Shown here in pieces: positions 24,164 through 32,427 of a stretch of 64,000 bases of DNA. The position numbers and the translations under genes were made by a program. Every line of letters starts with the position of its first letter. Positions within the stretch are counted from its first letter, which is position 1. Source of the stretch: PGYT01 sp963675055 (lineage in GTDB: Bacteria > Bacteroidota > Ignavibacteria > Ignavibacteriales > Melioribacteraceae); NCBI GenBank assembly GCA_963675055.2, contig CAXXJE010000004.1, positions 558,001 to 622,000 of the forward strand, written 5' to 3'. The notes under the pieces are model-generated. The model saw nothing but the letters and a program-made list of their open reading frames with translations. It made no database searches and was not told the DNA's origin.

Positions 24164-25354
24164 TTGGACCTATTCAAAAAATGTTACGACTTTACAAGAG
24201 CGGATGAAGTTAAAGCCATGGGTTTCTATCCATACTTCAGAGCCATAGAAGAGAATGAAGGACCGGTTGTTCAGATTGAAGGCAGAAAGATTATTATGGC
24301 CGGATCAAATAACTACCTCGGTTTAACAGCTCATCCTAAAGTAAAAGAAGCAGCTATAAAAGCAGTTGAAAAATACGGTACGGGATGTTCGGGTTCCAGA
24401 TACCTGACAGGCACATTGGATTTACATGTTGAGTTGGAAACACGTCTTGCTAAGTTCTTCGGTAAAGAAGCAGTATTGTTGTTCAGTACTGGTTATCAGT
24501 CCGCACAGGGTATTATACCAACGCTTGTTCAGCGCGGTGAATATGTTGTATCGGATAAAGATAATCACGCATGTATCGTTGCCGGCAATCTTATGGCACG
24601 CGGCGCTACAGCGGATGTTCTGAGATATAAGCACAACGATATGAATGATCTGGAACGTGTATTGAATAAAATACCGAACGATACTCCGAAACTTGTTGTA
24701 AGTGACGGTGTATTCAGTACAGGCGGTGAAATCGTTGACCTCCCCACACTTGTTAAACTTTCGAAGGAGCATAACGCAAGAATTTTAATTGATGACGCAC
24801 ATTCAGTAGGTGTTATCGGTAAAGGCGGTAGAGGAACGGCTAGCGAGTTTGATCTTGAAGATCAGGTCGATATGACGATGGGTACATTTAGTAAGACTTT
24901 CGCATCACTCGGCGGATTCGTTGCAGGCGAAGCTAAAGTTATCGACTATCTGAAACATCATTCACCCGCACTTATATTCAGTGCTTCCCCTACTCCGGCA
25001 TCTGTTGCTTCTGCTCTTGCAGCGTTAGATATACTTGAAGCTGAACCATGGCGCGTTGAAAAACTTGTTAAGAATGCCGAACATGTTAGAATCGGTCTTA
25101 AAGAGGCAGGGTTTACACTTATTGAAGGAAGAACTGGAATCGTTCCCGTAATCGTTGGAGATGACCAGATCGCATTCCAGATGTGGCGTCGTCTGTACGA
25201 CGAGGGTGTTTTCGTAAATGTGTTTATTTCTCCCGGAGTGCCGCAAGGACGACAGATGATGAGAACAAGCTACATGGCAACTCATGAAGAAGAACATCTG
25301 GACGAAATAATAAGCATATTTAAGAAAGTCGGATCAGAATTAGGACTGATCTAA
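24164..25354 (+). CDS. spt: Serine palmitoyltransferase-like alpha-oxoamine synthase
   Basis: A cytoplasmic PLP enzyme of 396 residues in the alpha-oxoamine synthase family (Spt, KBL, BioF). Visible: FYPYFRAIE, NNYLGLTAHPKV, GSRYLTGTLDLHVELE, DNHACI (His135, cofactor-stacking position), DDAHSVGVIGKGGRG (Asp211/His213), and the PLP lysine in GTFSKTFASLGGF (Lys244). The N-terminus with YPYFR and the GSGC-like GTGCSGSR motif resemble Bacteroidota serine palmitoyltransferases more than BioF or KBL as I recall them. The reaction would be Ser + palmitoyl-CoA to 3-ketosphinganine. A reductase-type gene lies upstream and a GNAT gene downstream, consistent with sphingolipid synthesis. The start is TTG, chosen because a perfect AGGAGG lies 5 bp upstream; no better ATG exists before conserved sequence. 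KBL-type threonine metabolism is the alternative. Confidence 0.8.
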   Translation: MDLFKKCYDFTRADEVKAMGFYPYFRAIEENEGPVVQIEGRKIIMAGSNNYLGLTAHPKVKEAAIKAVEKYGTGCSGSRYLTGTLDLHVELETRLAKFFGKEAVLLFSTGYQSAQGIIPTLVQRGEYVVSDKDNHACIVAGNLMARGATADVLRYKHNDMNDLERVLNKIPNDTPKLVVSDGVFSTGGEIVDLPTLVKLSKEHNARILIDDAHSVGVIGKGGRGTASEFDLEDQVDMTMGTFSKTFASLGGFVAGEAKVIDYLKHHSPALIFSASPTPASVASALAALDILEAEPWRVEKLVKNAEHVRIGLKEAGFTLIEGRTGIVPVIVGDDQIAFQMWRRLYDEGVFVNVFISPGVPQGRQMMRTSYMATHEEEHLDEIISIFKKVGSELGLI

Positions 25355-25374
25355 TGAGATTCTACTTAGATGGT

Positions 25375-25407
25375 AAAAAGCATACTGTAGAAACGGTATG
25401 CTTTTTT
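25375..25407 (+). terminator. Terminator/attenuator between spt and GNAT genes
   Basis: Ten-bp stem AAAAGCATAC/GTATGCTTTT with a 10-nt loop, followed by further T. It lies in the 76-bp gap between two genes expected to act together, so it may reduce rather than stop read-through. Confidence 0.8.
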
Positions 25408-25430
25408 CGTTTAAACCATAGGAGAGTTTA

Positions 25431-26549
25431 ATGAAAAAAATTACAGTTAAACCGCTTGCAGGTAATGAAGCGAAAAAGTTCATAAAGTTTGCCTGGAAAA
25501 TATATAAAGATGATCCGTACTGGGTTCCACCGCTTATTATGGAAAAAATGACAATACTTAACAAGAAAAAGAATCCGTTCTTCAAAGAAGCCGATTTGCA
25601 GCTTTTCATGGCCTACCGGGATGGTGATCCTGTTGGGCGTATTGCGGCTATTAAAAACGACACTCATAATAGAATACACAATGAGAACATTGGTTTCTTC
25701 GGATTCTTTGAATGCATAAACGATCAGGATGTGGCCAATATGCTTTTTGATACTGCCATGAAATGGATAAAGGGAAAAGGTCTGGATGCCATGCGCGGTC
25801 CGGCTAATCCTTCAAGTAACGATGAGTGGGGTTTACTGGTCGATGGGTTCGAAGATTCTCCCAGGTTAATGATGACTTATAATCCGAAGTACTATATAGA
25901 TTTAATGGAAAACTACGGACTTATTAAAGCAAAGGATTTATATGCTTATAAGATAAGCCAAAGCGAAATCCGTAAATCGAACAAGCTCGCCCGTGTTAGT
26001 GATATTGCCAGAAAGCGTTCAGGCGTTACGATTAGGCAGCTGGATATGAAGAAGTTCAAGGATGAATTGAATGTGGTTAAGTATGTATACAACAGAGCAT
26101 GGGCGCCTAATTGGGGCTTCATACCAATGACCGAAGAAGAAATAGATATGATGGCTAAGGATTTAAAACCGCTTGTTGAACCTTCTTTGGTTCTGTTTGC
26201 CGAGATTAATGGTGAAACGGTAGGTTTCGCGCTAGTTATGAAGGACTACAACGCACTATTCAAAGGATTCAACGGCAAATTATTCCCATTCAATTTCCTT
26301 AAAATTTTCACTAAGAAACGATTCACCAAATGGGCAAGAATAATTACACTTGGAATTATTCCGGAGCACCAGAAAAAAGGACTGGATGCAGTATTCTATG
26401 CTGAGATTATGGATCGTGCTCGAGAACTCGGTGTTGAATACGGCGAAGCAAGCTGGATACTTGAGGATAACGAGATGATGAACCGCGGCGCAGAAGTAAT
26501 GAAAGGAGAATTGTATAAGAAATACAGGTTGTATGAAATTCCAGTTTAA
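25431..26549 (+). CDS. GNAT-fold acyltransferase, probable bacterial ceramide synthase
   Basis: A 372-residue protein with an N-terminal region (KPLAGNEAKKFIKFAWKIY, DPYWVPPLIMEK, GDPVGRIAAIKND) and a GNAT-type acyl-CoA fold. The acyl-CoA loop region is FALVMKDYN...IITLGIIPEHQKKGLDAVFY near 285-335, and AMRGPANPSSNDEWGLL lies near 118. The length and the YWVPP opening match the family of large GNAT proteins that includes the Caulobacter ceramide synthase (bCerS). The gene follows the Spt-like gene and precedes a peptidyl-prolyl isomerase gene by 17 bp. Proposed reaction: acyl-CoA plus sphinganine-type base to N-acyl product. No signal peptide or membrane span. An unrelated N-acyltransferase remains possible. 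GGAG lies 8 bp before the ATG. Confidence 0.7.
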   Translation: MKKITVKPLAGNEAKKFIKFAWKIYKDDPYWVPPLIMEKMTILNKKKNPFFKEADLQLFMAYRDGDPVGRIAAIKNDTHNRIHNENIGFFGFFECINDQDVANMLFDTAMKWIKGKGLDAMRGPANPSSNDEWGLLVDGFEDSPRLMMTYNPKYYIDLMENYGLIKAKDLYAYKISQSEIRKSNKLARVSDIARKRSGVTIRQLDMKKFKDELNVVKYVYNRAWAPNWGFIPMTEEEIDMMAKDLKPLVEPSLVLFAEINGETVGFALVMKDYNALFKGFNGKLFPFNFLKIFTKKRFTKWARIITLGIIPEHQKKGLDAVFYAEIMDRARELGVEYGEASWILEDNEMMNRGAEVMKGELYKKYRLYEIPV

Positions 26550-26566
26550 TCTACCATCGGAATGAT

Positions 26567-28522
26567 ATGAAATATTTAATTTTATTTTTATTGCTATCAC
26601 TGGCAATCTCAGTCAACGCTCAATATGCGCCTGCTGATACCGCTCTTATAAAAACAGCATTCAATCGTGAATTTGATAATCCTATCATAGCCGAGTATTT
26701 GCACTCTCATGATTCTACGAAGGTTAATGCTGCACTTTTATGTTTGAGCCATAGTCATGATACATCCTTCATTTATGAAATTATAAATCTCGATTTCGAA
26801 AAGAATCCGGAATATATATCATTCGCACTCGGAAAATTAGGGGCCTCGAAAACTTCTACTGATTACCTTTTATCTAACCTCGATTCGAGTGGCATCAATC
26901 GTAAGTATATACTTGCAAGTCTAGGCTTATCCGGGAATTCGGCTACGGCCGGCAATATAGTCAGCAACTTCACTGTTGAACCGGGATTGCCTACCGGGCT
27001 TGTAGATTTTTTCCGTCGTGATATATACAACAACGACATAATTGAATACCTTAACTCTAATCTGAATGCAGATCTTGCTGAGAATATTTTATTTGAATTG
27101 TTATACGCTGTATATCGGACTCAGCCCATGGGAAGTTCTGCCGGGATATTATTAGATATCGCAACTGATAAAAATATTCCGGCTGAATCCAGAATATACG
27201 CTTTAGGCAGTTTGAGAAAACTCAGAACATTCGATTCGGATAAAGTTGATGTTGTCTTATCCGATCCTGACTGGCGAATAAGGGTTGAAGGTGCAAAGGC
27301 AGCAGTATTTTCAGACTACGATTCATCATCCTCATCAATGTTCGGCAGGTACATCAAATTGCTCAGGGATACAAATCCGAATGTCTCACGTACTGCAGCC
27401 GGTATGCTTAAACATTTTCGAATGTCCCCGGATATATCAAGGAAATTTGCAGACACGATTTCTTCTGAAATACTTGCGGGCGGATTAACTTTTAATACAT
27501 CGGGAGAAGCATTTGCTTCAATGTGCGCGATCATTCCTGAAAGTATTCCGGAATTTGTAGATAAGTACGATCGTTATATAGGGCAGGAATATATTATTCA
27601 GGCAATCGGCGAATATACTTCAGATTCCGACTGGGTATTCGACTATATCAATCAAAAACTTCCCGAAGCTTCTGAAAAGGATTTGCTGAGTTTAACTCCC
27701 CTTCTACTTGAATTGCAAAATGAACTTGGCAAGAAAGATGGATATACAAAGACATTGATAACATTATTGAAGTCAAACTTACCTTCAACGATTTCAATTG
27801 TCGCAGACGGACTTGATTCATCATTCGTTAATAGCAATTCCCAGATTCTTCAGCAGGTTGTATTGGATCAGTGTTTCGGATACATGAACAATTCCCAATA
27901 CGTCGAAAGTATAATGTCGCTTGTAAACCTGAGTGAACGCATATCGCCCGTCTTCAATGAATCAGTTGCAGGTATCCTCTCATCATCAAAACTGCCGGCA
28001 ATATTAAGAGCAGTCCGTCATGATGATTTAGCTGCTCATGGAGTTATCGATAGTACGAGAATAAAATTGTTTGACGATATTTTCACCAATTCATTTCAAT
28101 ATGATTCCGCTATTATAAAAACAAATAAAGGAGATTTTACAATAGAATTCTTGTCTGAATATGCTCCGATATCAGCAGGTAATTTCTGCAAACTGGCGAA
28201 AGAGAATTATTTCAACGGGATTTCATTTCACAGGGTAGTGCCTGATTTTGTTATCCAAACCGGGGACACAACTGGAACCGGCTGGGGCGGCCCGGGTTAT
28301 GAGATTACATCTGAATTGTCACCATTGAAATATAGGAGAGGAACAGTTGGGATGGCAAGCGCCGGATTCGATACTGAGGGCTCGCAATGGTTTGTAATGC
28401 ACAGCGATTTCCCGCATCTTAACGGAAGATACTCGATTTTCGGGGAAGTTACTTCGGGTATGTCCACAGTTGATCGGATTGATCAATATGACAAAATAAT
28501 ATCTGTAAAACTTGTCAAATAG
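26567..28522 (+). CDS. Secreted HEAT-repeat protein with C-terminal cyclophilin domain
   Basis: A 651-residue exported peptidyl-prolyl cis-trans isomerase. The signal peptide (LILFLLLSLAISVNAQ) is followed by ~480 residues of HEAT-like alpha repeats (VNAALLCLSHSHD, RIYALGSLRKLR, DWRIRVEGAKAAVF, NVSRTAAGMLKHFR). A cyclophilin domain occupies ~514-651: YAPISAGNFCKLA, FNGISFHRVVPDFVIQTGD, GYEITSEL, GTVGMASAG, GSQWFVMHSDFPHLNGRYSIFGEV. Catalytic Arg (FHRVVP) and Phe/Gln (FVIQTGD) are present, so isomerase activity is likely. It would act in the periplasm on envelope proteins, with the HEAT scaffold binding clients. It starts 17 bp after the GNAT gene, so it may be co-transcribed with it, though no functional link is evident. 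Confidence 0.87.
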   Translation: MKYLILFLLLSLAISVNAQYAPADTALIKTAFNREFDNPIIAEYLHSHDSTKVNAALLCLSHSHDTSFIYEIINLDFEKNPEYISFALGKLGASKTSTDYLLSNLDSSGINRKYILASLGLSGNSATAGNIVSNFTVEPGLPTGLVDFFRRDIYNNDIIEYLNSNLNADLAENILFELLYAVYRTQPMGSSAGILLDIATDKNIPAESRIYALGSLRKLRTFDSDKVDVVLSDPDWRIRVEGAKAAVFSDYDSSSSSMFGRYIKLLRDTNPNVSRTAAGMLKHFRMSPDISRKFADTISSEILAGGLTFNTSGEAFASMCAIIPESIPEFVDKYDRYIGQEYIIQAIGEYTSDSDWVFDYINQKLPEASEKDLLSLTPLLLELQNELGKKDGYTKTLITLLKSNLPSTISIVADGLDSSFVNSNSQILQQVVLDQCFGYMNNSQYVESIMSLVNLSERISPVFNESVAGILSSSKLPAILRAVRHDDLAAHGVIDSTRIKLFDDIFTNSFQYDSAIIKTNKGDFTIEFLSEYAPISAGNFCKLAKENYFNGISFHRVVPDFVIQTGDTTGTGWGGPGYEITSELSPLKYRRGTVGMASAGFDTEGSQWFVMHSDFPHLNGRYSIFGEVTSGMSTVDRIDQYDKIISVKLVK

Positions 28523-28530
28523 AACTTAAA

Positions 28531-29418
28531 TTATTCATCCATCGCTTCAAGATATTTGTTGGTATGACCAACATCCAGACGTGAAAGTGTCATAAAAATA
28601 GATTTATCCTTATAATGCTTAAGGTAATCAACCAGTTCACCATTCTTTGCATCGAAGAATACATTCAATAACACGCTTCTTTTATTCAGCTTTTTCTTAA
28701 GTTCATCAAGGTGATTGACCATTTTGACCATTTGAATATAAGTTTTCTCTTTATCCTGATAAAATAAATCCAGACCATTGTAGTGATAGTCAAGAAAATC
28801 CTGTCTGAACTGATTAAAGTTTGCACTTAAAAGGTCTTCTACGAGCGCCCTCTTATTGTATGAACCACTCTTCACGAGCCATGAATCTGAACTCCCAGAA
28901 GCTGCTCCCTTAACTGCGACATTAAGGGCTTTATCAAACATTTCTGTTCCGCCTTCAACTTCATAAGAATCATTATCAATTCCTATTATCACATATGCGT
29001 AAAAATCCAGAAAACTCGTGAGTGGATTGAAGTCCATTGGATTATGGTACATCGACTGGTTCTTCTCGTAATTAAATATCCAGGTATTATCCATAAGAGA
29101 AAGCATAAGCGTGCTTCTTTGCTGCCCTTCAATTGGACGTTGACTGGTGATGACAACCTGAGCTTCATAACTGGTTTCATTACTTGCACTGGTGAAAAAT
29201 ATATTGAAGTTGCATTTTACTTCTTGCCATTCCCAGGTTTCACCCGTAAATTGAGTGTTGTTAAGATAATCCTCTATCTGTTGTCTGAAGTTAATCAGCC
29301 TGTCCTGATAATCTAGAGATAATTGCTCATAATTTACAACAACACTTGCTTTCAATTCCTGAGACTGGATTGAGGTTATCGGCAAAAGACATAGTAATAT
29401 TGCAATTATTTTTTTCAT
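28531..29418 (-). CDS. DUF4835 family secreted protein (PorD-like)
   Basis: A 295-residue protein with signal peptide (IIAILLCLLPITSIQSQE). The body matches the DUF4835 family: INFRQQIEDYLNNTQFTGE, CNFNIFF, YEAQVVITSQRPI, FNPLTSFLDFYAYVIIGID and a C-terminal DYLKHYKDKSIFMTLSRLD. As I recall, this family is now labelled PorD of the type IX secretion system; I am less sure of that than of the family itself. A T9SS role would fit the T9SS cargo at the left edge and the PorV-like gene just upstream on the other strand. It converges with the HEAT-cyclophilin gene (8-bp gap) and is divergent from the PorV-like gene. Confidence 0.8.
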   Translation of the reverse strand: MKKIIAILLCLLPITSIQSQELKASVVVNYEQLSLDYQDRLINFRQQIEDYLNNTQFTGETWEWQEVKCNFNIFFTSASNETSYEAQVVITSQRPIEGQQRSTLMLSLMDNTWIFNYEKNQSMYHNPMDFNPLTSFLDFYAYVIIGIDNDSYEVEGGTEMFDKALNVAVKGAASGSSDSWLVKSGSYNKRALVEDLLSANFNQFRQDFLDYHYNGLDLFYQDKEKTYIQMVKMVNHLDELKKKLNKRSVLLNVFFDAKNGELVDYLKHYKDKSIFMTLSRLDVGHTNKYLEAMDE

Positions 29419-29485
29419 TTTATGCTCAATTTTTGACGGGAATCTTATTCTGATCTAAATGTAACTAAAAAGTACCTATAAATAT

Positions 29486-30343
29486 ATGAAAACTCTGCAT
29501 TTTTCAATTATTTTAGTTGTACTCCTGTTGCAATTTAATAGTTCCGCGCAAATAATACCAGGGGCTAAACAAATCTCAATCTCACACTCCGGAATTGCGC
29601 TGAGTCACGATGTTTTTACCCATTTTTCAAATCCTGCTGGTCTGGATCAAATGGACTGGCGCGAAGCAGGTATTTTTTATTCCCCTTCCCCATTCGGATT
29701 AACAGAACTTGCTAATGCTTTCGCAGTATATCATGAACCCACGAAATACGGATCATTCGGCATAGGTTTTAAGACTTACGGTTTTAATTTGTACCGGGAA
29801 ACCGATTTTTCATTCTCATATTCCAAACGAATTTATAAACATTATTTTGCCGGTTTAAGAATCAACTACCGGAATTTAGCAATAACGAACTACGGTAATA
29901 CTAATACAATTATTTTCTCACTGGCATCATTGATATATATTCGAAGTGATTTACGTGCCGGATTTGCGGTTGATAACTTCACCCGGGCAAGCTATAAAAA
30001 CTATAGCGATCAAATACCGTTAGTGCTTACATTTGGATTTTCATACGATATGCTGGACGACCTGATTCTTAACCTTGCATACAGTCAGGAAACCGATTTT
30101 GATCCTTCTGTAAAATTCGGAATTGATTACAGTCTCATAAAATACCTGAACGTAAGATTCGGATTCTCGACAGTGCCTTCCTCTTTCTCAGCGGGTGTAG
30201 GCATAAACTATTCTCTTTTTGATTTCGACTACGCGGTGTTTAATCACCAGGATCTCGGATTCACACATCAGGCGGGCCTGGTTATACACTTTACAATTTC
30301 CTCATCACGTATGGAAAGGATTAAAAATTATTTAAAACTATAA
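29486..30343 (+). CDS. PorV/FadL-like outer-membrane beta-barrel protein
   Basis: A 285-residue predicted outer-membrane barrel. A signal peptide (IILVVLLLQFNSSAQ) is followed by the PorV/PorQ-type opening GIALSHDVFTHFSNPAGLD, which mirrors the conserved NPAGLA segment of that family. About 12 amphipathic strands follow (GSFGIGFKTYGFNLY, HYFAGLRINYRNL, LRAGFAVDNFT, LTFGFSYDM) with a short helical tail. PorV-type proteins shuttle or sort T9SS cargo. The protein is shorter than PorV itself, so a lipid-transport or orphan PorV-like role is equally possible. Its stop is directly followed by the ATG of the HHH-barrel gene, indicating translational coupling. Confidence 0.72.
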   Translation: MKTLHFSIILVVLLLQFNSSAQIIPGAKQISISHSGIALSHDVFTHFSNPAGLDQMDWREAGIFYSPSPFGLTELANAFAVYHEPTKYGSFGIGFKTYGFNLYRETDFSFSYSKRIYKHYFAGLRINYRNLAITNYGNTNTIIFSLASLIYIRSDLRAGFAVDNFTRASYKNYSDQIPLVLTFGFSYDMLDDLILNLAYSQETDFDPSVKFGIDYSLIKYLNVRFGFSTVPSSFSAGVGINYSLFDFDYAVFNHQDLGFTHQAGLVIHFTISSSRMERIKNYLKL

Positions 30344-31849
30344 ATGTCAGAAATATACCGGCTAACATTTATTCCGGTATTTTTTATCTGCAGTGTATGC
30401 ATCGTTGCCCAGCAGGATACTACTGTAACCATTGACGAATACCTTGAATACTTTGCAGATGAAAGTACAGTTGATGAAGATAATTCCCAGCTTATTGAGA
30501 CTATTGAATTATTAATTCAATCTCCCATAAGTGTAAACAAATCCTCTGTGCATGAATTGCTCGTCATCCCATTCTTAACTTTTCGCGACGCTCAAAAAAT
30601 AATTTACCACAGGAATTTCCACGGCTATTTTATGTCTAAACGGGAACTCTATTCGGTTGACGAACTTGACCAGGATCTTGTTCGGTTATTAATTCCGCTA
30701 ATCAGTCTTGGCCGTCCCGGACAATATACTCCTGCAACTCCCGCAAAGCCTGTTGATATTGAAATACGCAGCAGGCAGCAAAGTGATTTACAAAGCAGAA
30801 GCGGTTTTACTTCAAATGCTTTCCAAGGTGATAAATATAAACTGTATAACAGGATGCGGATTAAATATGGTAGTAATTATTCGCTCGGAGTTTTAACTGA
30901 AAAGGATCCGGGCGAAAAGGATTTTGCGGATTTCTCTACATTTTATTTCCATGCGACTGATGTTGTGCACTCAGATATTATATTAGGTGATTTCATCAGC
31001 CGGTTTGGTCAGGGGCTGGTATTATGGAGTCCGTATTCTCTCTCGAAAGGTACCGAAGCTGTCGCAGTAGTTAACAAGAGTACGAAATCATTCTACCCGA
31101 ATTCAAGCAGTGATGAGAACCGGTTTTTCCGTGGCGCGGCGGTATCATCAATTCTTGGCAATATCACTTTAAATGGATTCTACTCAGGAAATAAAGTTGA
31201 TGCAAATATTGATTATGAGACCGACGGAATCACTTCTCTGCCAGAGTCCGGCTTTCATCGTACCGATAGCGAATCCGATAAAATTGATAAGATCACAAAT
31301 ACTTCATTAGGTCTCGGACTTGACTATTTCCCATTTGAGAACACTAAACTTTCTCTTCTATATTTACAAACTCAATTAAGTAAAAGTATCATAGCAGATG
31401 ACAAATTTGGCTTGTCGGGCAGAAATTTCACTTCCACATCCGTTGCTTACAATATTGTATATAACAGGCTTCATCTCTCCGGAGAGATCGCATCAAATAA
31501 TAAAGCAGTTGCTCTCATCGGCAATCTCGCATTAAAAATCGCAAGTGGTTTTGCCGCCATTATGTCGATAAGAAATTACCCATACAATTACACGACACTT
31601 TATTCGAACGGACTGGGTGAAGGATCAAATACTCAGAATGAGTTCGGAGTTTATACCGGTTTCAAATGGAATACAGGTAGCGGAATAATCAATTTTTATT
31701 ACGATCAATTCAAGTTCCCTTATAAAACATATTCAAATCCCCTGCCAAGTTCCGGCAATGAATTTGTTTTTAACTACAGCTACCGTGTAACAACTAATTC
31801 ACAGATCAAATTAAAAACTTTTCTCAGAAACGAAGGAGATTGCCGCTGA
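30344..31849 (+). CDS. HHH-domain outer-membrane protein, 5' part of a frameshifted gene
   Basis: A 501-codon frame. The signal-like N-terminus (FIPVFFICSVCIVAQQ) is followed by a ComEA-type helix-hairpin-helix region at ~60-130 (SVNKSSVHELLVIPFLTFRDAQKI, MSKRELYSVDEL) and then a beta-barrel-type C-terminal region (FADFSTFYFHATDVV, DFISRFGQGLVLWSPYS, EFGVYTGFKWN, GNEFVFNYSYRVTT). The frame ends in FLRNEGDCR, unlike a natural barrel end, and the barrel continues at once in another frame (31815-32324). A full gene would give about 660 residues. The frame change is +1 (a one-base gain or two-base loss) within about 31815-31847. The ATG follows the previous stop without a gap. Confidence 0.7.
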   Translation: MSEIYRLTFIPVFFICSVCIVAQQDTTVTIDEYLEYFADESTVDEDNSQLIETIELLIQSPISVNKSSVHELLVIPFLTFRDAQKIIYHRNFHGYFMSKRELYSVDELDQDLVRLLIPLISLGRPGQYTPATPAKPVDIEIRSRQQSDLQSRSGFTSNAFQGDKYKLYNRMRIKYGSNYSLGVLTEKDPGEKDFADFSTFYFHATDVVHSDIILGDFISRFGQGLVLWSPYSLSKGTEAVAVVNKSTKSFYPNSSSDENRFFRGAAVSSILGNITLNGFYSGNKVDANIDYETDGITSLPESGFHRTDSESDKIDKITNTSLGLGLDYFPFENTKLSLLYLQTQLSKSIIADDKFGLSGRNFTSTSVAYNIVYNRLHLSGEIASNNKAVALIGNLALKIASGFAAIMSIRNYPYNYTTLYSNGLGEGSNTQNEFGVYTGFKWNTGSGIINFYYDQFKFPYKTYSNPLPSSGNEFVFNYSYRVTTNSQIKLKTFLRNEGDCR

Positions 31850-32324
31850 ATCGGCGGGGTTAATTCAACTTTTAGAACAAAAGATCAATAAATACAGATT
31901 CAATTTTGAAATAAAACCCTCCGAGACTTTGAGATTAAAAACCCAACTCGAATACATTTCATTTCATGTTAAGGACATAAATGAGAAGGAAACGGGTTAT
32001 TCCATTTATCAGGATGCCAGGCTGGATGTAACGGATAATCTTCGCGGCTATGCTCGAATTTCACTGTTCAGAACAGACAGTTACAATTCACGGCTGTACA
32101 CATTTGAAAACGATTTACCCGGTTCATTAACAAATCCTGCGTTGTTCTGGAAGGGGATCCGCTGGTACGTTCTGATCAATTATTCTCCGTTTACAACTTT
32201 TAAAATTTCACTCAAATACTCCGAATTGTTTAAACCTGATGAGTCCTCTCTGGGATCGGGATATACTGAAATTCCCGGCAGTCTGGACAATAAAATTAGT
32301 CTGCAGATCGATTTTTTCTATTAA
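31815..32324 (+). pseudogene. 3' part of the frameshifted HHH/barrel gene
   Basis: Frame open from 31815 (preceded by TAA at 31812) through the TAA at 32322. It reads LFSETKEIAAESAGLIQLL, then barrel strands LRLKTQLEYISFHV, LRGYARISLFRTDSY, WYVLINYSPFTTFKISLKYS, ending LDNKISLQIDFFY. A terminal aromatic after an amphipathic strand is a typical outer-membrane barrel end, so this is the true C-terminus of the preceding frame. No ribosome binding site precedes a likely start (the first TTG is at 31929). Sequencing error, real mutation and programmed frameshifting are all possible. Confidence 0.75.
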
Positions 32325-32427
32325 TCGTCAAAAATCGTACATCATTCACCTGATTTTCTTGCTAAATATTTTTAAGCTCTCTAAGTTTACAACTTCAAAT
32401 TACCAACACAAACCACAGGAATACGTA

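Noticed and set aside
32239..32427. N-terminal extension of the isocitrate dehydrogenase frame
   Set aside because: The extension overlaps the previous barrel gene and has no family match; the ATG at 32428 has AGGA and fits the family start.
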